A DNA stretch of 43,469 nt, taken from contig NCEV01000021.1 in NCBI GenBank assembly GCA_002280875.1, positions 1-43,469 on the forward strand. Direction: 5' to 3'. Source of the DNA: Caulobacter sp. 32-67-35. GTDB lineage: Bacteria; Pseudomonadota; Alphaproteobacteria; Caulobacterales; Caulobacteraceae. Shown one piece after another: positions 40,842-43,469 of this stretch (positions are counted from its first letter, which is position 1; every line of letters starts with the position of its first letter). The notes under the pieces were generated by a model that was not told the origin of the DNA, did no database searches, and was given only the letters and a program-made list of their open reading frames with translations. Made by a program: the position numbers and the translations under genes.

Positions 40842-41957
40842 ATGATGACTTTGGCGACTTTGCCCCCGGTTACCGCCCTGGCGGCCCTGGCCCCCGTAAC
40901 CGATCTTGGCGCCATGCCCGGCGCCACACCGAGCGGCAGTGTGGCCCCGCCCGGTAGCGCGCCGACCGCAGAGATCAGCGTGCTCACCTACAATGTCCGG
41001 GGTCTGCCCTGGCCGCTGGCCAACGGTCGCGCCAAGGCTCTGAAGGCGATTGGGGCTGAACTGGCGACGATGAGGCGCTACGGCCAGCAGCCCGACGTGG
41101 TGCTGATTCAGGAAGGCTTTCGCGGGGAGGTCGGCGACCTGGTCACCGCCAGCGGCTACCGCTACTGGGCCCGCGGCCCCGGCCGGTCCCAGAAGGCCTC
41201 GGGGGCAAGGCCGGAGAGCGGGAAGCGTTACGCCACGGTGCGCTATCCGTCATTCGGAGAGGGCTGGGGCAAGTTTACCGGCGCCGGTCTGCACGTGCTG
41301 AGCGACGCGCCGATCACGGACGTCGAGGATACGCCCTACCGCTACTGCGCAGGCCTCGACTGTCTGGCCAACAAGGGGGTGATGCTGGTTCGCCTGGCCC
41401 TTCCCGGTGCGCCCAGCCAGATTGACATCGTCAATACCCATCTCAATTCGCGTCGCGCCGCCAAGGTGCCGGTCGCCCGGTCGCTGCAGGCTCATAACCT
41501 GCAGACCGAAGAGCTGTTGACCTTCATCAACGCCCATCGCGATGTCGATCGGCCGCTGCTGGTCGGCGGCGACTTCAATGTTCGCAACGCGCCAGACCGC
41601 TACGACTATCGATCCGCCGAGCGGCCGTTTCAGGTGGTCAGCGAATTCTGCAGCCGCGCCGTCAATCGCTGTGAAGGCCAGGCCGTGGATAGCCCGGCCG
41701 CCCGACCCTGGCTGCGCTCTCAGGACCTGCAGGCCTTTGCCAGCGCCGGGCCGGTGACCGTGCGGCCGATCCGGATCGAGACGCTGTTCGGTGCTTCCAA
41801 GTCGGGGCCAAAGCTATCGGATCACGACGGCTATCTGGTGCGCTACCGGCTCAGCTGGGACCCCGCCATTGTGGCGGCCGCGCCCCCACGGCCGCCCGTG
41901 GAGCTGCGGCCCCAGTTCCGCAGCGGCCTGGGCCTGAAGGTGACTTGGCGGCGCTAG
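40842..41957 (+). CDS. Endonuclease/exonuclease/phosphatase-family protein
   Basis: A 371-residue hydrolase of the EEP (DNase I-like) fold. The metal and active-site motifs are in order: 'ISVLTYNVRGLPWPL' (Asn), 'VVLIQEGFRG' (Glu), 'IDIVNTHLNSRR' (His), 'LLVGGDFNVRNAP' (Asp-x-Asn) and 'KLSDHDGYLV' (Asp-His). Four cysteines ('YRYCAGLDC', 'SEFCSRAVNRC') suggest disulfides and thus export. The alanine/proline-rich N-terminus is hydrophobic but is not a clear signal peptide. The enzyme could act on nucleic acids, inositol phosphates or sphingomyelin. The ATG at 40842 has GGGAG eight bases upstream; an upstream TTG at 40803 is less likely. Confidence 0.85.
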   Translation: MMTLATLPPVTALAALAPVTDLGAMPGATPSGSVAPPGSAPTAEISVLTYNVRGLPWPLANGRAKALKAIGAELATMRRYGQQPDVVLIQEGFRGEVGDLVTASGYRYWARGPGRSQKASGARPESGKRYATVRYPSFGEGWGKFTGAGLHVLSDAPITDVEDTPYRYCAGLDCLANKGVMLVRLALPGAPSQIDIVNTHLNSRRAAKVPVARSLQAHNLQTEELLTFINAHRDVDRPLLVGGDFNVRNAPDRYDYRSAERPFQVVSEFCSRAVNRCEGQAVDSPAARPWLRSQDLQAFASAGPVTVRPIRIETLFGASKSGPKLSDHDGYLVRYRLSWDPAIVAAAPPRPPVELRPQFRSGLGLKVTWRR

Positions 41958-42004
41958 GCCCCGATCGCGCTTTGGCCTTGCCGGAAAAAGGCCGGAGCGT
42001 GGAC

Positions 42005-43303
42005 CTAGCTCAGTCCTGCCTGGGCTTTCAGGCGCTGGACCATGTCCATCGACATATAGCCGTCGGCCGGCAGGCCTCGGCTCTGCTGCCAGGCGCGCAG
42101 GGCCTTGCGGGTGCCGGCCCCGACCACGCCGTCCGGAGCGCCGGGATCAAAGCCCAGACGCGCCAGGGCGATCTGGGCGGCCATGCGGTCTGACAGGGAC
42201 AGCGGCGCATCGACCGGCCAGGCGCCGATGATCGGGTCGCCGCCGCCGAAGCGGTCAGCCAGCAGGCCGATGCCCAGGGCGTAGGAGGTGGAGTTGTTGT
42301 ACTTGCGGATCGCAAAATGGTTCGGCAGGGCCAGGAAGGCGGGCCCCGAGGCGCCGGCCGGCAGGATCAGGCCGGCGGGAGAGGCCGCGTCGGCGGCGCT
42401 CCAGGGCAGGCCGTCGGCGCGTCGGACCCCCCTGGCTTCCCACCACGAGGGCAGCTCGCGCGGACCTTCCGACAGGCCATAGTCGAAGCCCGGGGGCAGG
42501 ATCACTTCCTCGGCCCAGCCGACGCCGGGCTTCCAGCCGCCCTTGGCCAGCAGATTGGCGGCCGAGGCCAGGGAATCGGCGTCCGACCCCCAGATGTCGC
42601 GCTTGCCGTCGCCGTCGGCGTCGACGGCGGTGGAGCGATAGTTGCTGGGCAGGAACTGGGTCTGGCCCATGGCCCCGGCCCACGAGCCCTTCAGCTGGCT
42701 GCGAGGCACCTCGCCCGAGTCGATGATCTTCAGCGCCGCGATCAGCTCGCCCTCGGCCCAGCCGCGTCGGCGGCCGTCGGCGGCGAGGCTGACCATCGAG
42801 CGGACGACGTCGAAATTGCCCTGGATCTGGCCGAACGCCGATTCCATGGCCCAGACGGCCAGCAGGATGTCGCGTGGCACGCCATAGCGCTGCTCGACCT
42901 GCGGCAGGAAGGCCAGCTCGGTCCGCTTGCGGCGGCCCACGGCGACGCGGTCGTCGCTGATCACGCCCTTGATATAGTCGCCGACCGGCTTGGAGAATTC
43001 CGGCTGGCGGCCATCCAGACTGATCACCTTGGGATCGGGCGTCACGCCGCCCAGCTCGCGGTTCAGCAGCTGCTGGGTCAGGCCGGCGGCCTGGGCGCGC
43101 ACCATGAAGTCGGCCAGCCAGGTGTCAAAGCTCATCTCCCCGGCCGGGACAGGCGTCGCCGCTATGGGCGCCGGCGTCGTGGAGACGGGCGCGGGGGCTG
43201 GCGGCCCAGCCGCGGGCGCGGGCATCAGCGGCGTGAGAGGGCCTTGCGGAGACGTGTCCGCGCAGCCGGCGAGCAGGAGAACGAGAAAGAAGCGACGATC
43301 CAT
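42005..43303 (-). CDS. Lytic murein transglycosylase, MltB family, with peptidoglycan-binding domain
   Basis: A 432-residue lipoprotein. The signal peptide ends in lipobox 'LLAGC' (Cys14). A proline-rich spacer follows, then the SLT_2 catalytic domain (about residues 55-350) with the catalytic Glu154 in 'LLAVWAMESAFGQIQGNFDV', 'GSWAGAMGQTQFLPSNYRST' and 'DADGDGKRDIWGSDADSLAS'. A C-terminal PG_binding_1 domain (about 370-430) contains 'LGFDPGAPDGVVGAGTRKAL' and 'QQSRGLPADGYMS'. It cleaves the glycan strand of murein, leaving 1,6-anhydro-MurNAc, and should sit in the outer membrane facing the periplasm. It is convergent with the preceding gene and has no operon partner. Confidence 0.95.
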   Translation of the reverse strand: MDRRFFLVLLLAGCADTSPQGPLTPLMPAPAAGPPAPAPVSTTPAPIAATPVPAGEMSFDTWLADFMVRAQAAGLTQQLLNRELGGVTPDPKVISLDGRQPEFSKPVGDYIKGVISDDRVAVGRRKRTELAFLPQVEQRYGVPRDILLAVWAMESAFGQIQGNFDVVRSMVSLAADGRRRGWAEGELIAALKIIDSGEVPRSQLKGSWAGAMGQTQFLPSNYRSTAVDADGDGKRDIWGSDADSLASAANLLAKGGWKPGVGWAEEVILPPGFDYGLSEGPRELPSWWEARGVRRADGLPWSAADAASPAGLILPAGASGPAFLALPNHFAIRKYNNSTSYALGIGLLADRFGGGDPIIGAWPVDAPLSLSDRMAAQIALARLGFDPGAPDGVVGAGTRKALRAWQQSRGLPADGYMSMDMVQRLKAQAGLS

Positions 43304-43387
43304 GGGGGCAGGCTACCGGCATCCGCGTGAACTCTTCAATCACAAGGCCGACAGAGCGGTGAAGTTCCGTTCCAGGCCCTTGGGGCG

Positions 43388-43416
43388 TTGACTCCGGACC
43401 CCGCCTTGCCTATACG
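43388..43416 (+). promoter_or_regulatory. Consensus-like sigma-70 promoter pointing out of the window
   Basis: TTGACT (43388-43393), a spacer of exactly 17 bases, TATACG (43411-43416). This is the best match to the consensus seen in the window. The sequence after it (43417-43469) has no open frame of note, so the transcribed unit, possibly a stable RNA, lies beyond the right edge. Confidence 0.55.
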
Positions 43417-43469
43417 CCCTCCCTCCTAACACCCCGGATGTTCCGGCCGCGACTTGGCGTCCCCGAACC

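Noticed and set aside
41974-41993. GGCCTT/AAGGCC inverted repeat between the convergent genes at 42 kb as a terminator
   Set aside because: Only a 6-bp stem and no T-run on either strand.

Overview
The window reads as chromosomal DNA of a high-G+C alphaproteobacterium of the Caulobacterales (Caulobacter/Phenylobacterium type). The basis is protein character and gene content: TonB-dependent receptors, a PetP/PetR-type regulator pair, the carboxynorspermidine route, a Ctc-type L25 and several COG3671-type membrane proteins. No database search was possible. About 90 percent is ordinary housekeeping sequence. No rRNA, tRNA, CRISPR array, complete insertion sequence or prophage was seen.

Layout. 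1-6040 (mostly + strand): end of a ThuA-like protein, a two-gene polyamine operon (carboxynorspermidine synthase, nspC), an AraC-type regulator and a secreted class-C beta-lactamase-like serine hydrolase. 6297-12910 (- strand): pth, rplY, a cysteine-bearing lipoprotein, prs, then the overlapping lgt-midA-pgeF operon. 13024-15436 (+): ubiK, a YbjN-like gene, proC and a TetR/COQ9-like gene. 15554-18098 (-): a tightly overlapping MarR - OmpR - histidine kinase operon (PetP/PetR type). 18339-20387 (-): a TonB-dependent receptor. 20770-23376 (-): a TPR membrane protein, a tandem pair of COG3671/DUF4870-like paralogues and a small membrane protein. 23376-24631 (-): folB, a pteridine-reductase-like SDR and a 26-residue membrane peptide gene, apparently one operon with the gene after folB. 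24702-25330 (-): a decayed toxin-antitoxin locus, with a VapC-type PIN toxin broken by an internal deletion and frameshift, an intact Phd/YefM-type antitoxin and a perfect 20-bp palindrome over its promoter. 25378-27247 (+): a Nudix hydrolase and an aldehyde dehydrogenase lacking its first ~75-90 residues, ending in a clear terminator. 27301-29230: the only accessory-looking part, a lower-G+C orphan gene of unknown function plus ~1.1 kb of gene-free DNA with large palindromes. 29231-36402: feruloyl-CoA synthetase (+), an M28 membrane peptidase (-) and a second TonB receptor (-). 36659-43303: selO, a 45-residue small gene, an AlkZ-type glycosylase (-), an aldose epimerase, an endo/exonuclease/phosphatase-family protein and an MltB-type transglycosylase (-). 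A consensus-like promoter sits at the right edge and points out of the window.

Recurrent theme. Six intergenic gaps carry long palindromic elements of 100-145 bp with G+C-rich hairpins. Two of them (15.4 kb and 28.5 kb) clearly belong to one dispersed repeat family.

Most interesting points: the eroded toxin-antitoxin locus with its palindromic operator; the orphan gene at 27.3-28.1 kb with its own inverted-repeat operator candidate; the FolB/pteridine-reductase operon headed by a micropeptide; the 5'-deleted aldehyde dehydrogenase with a 10-bp direct repeat at the break; and the palindromic elements. I do not see convincing evidence of a complete new multi-gene system.
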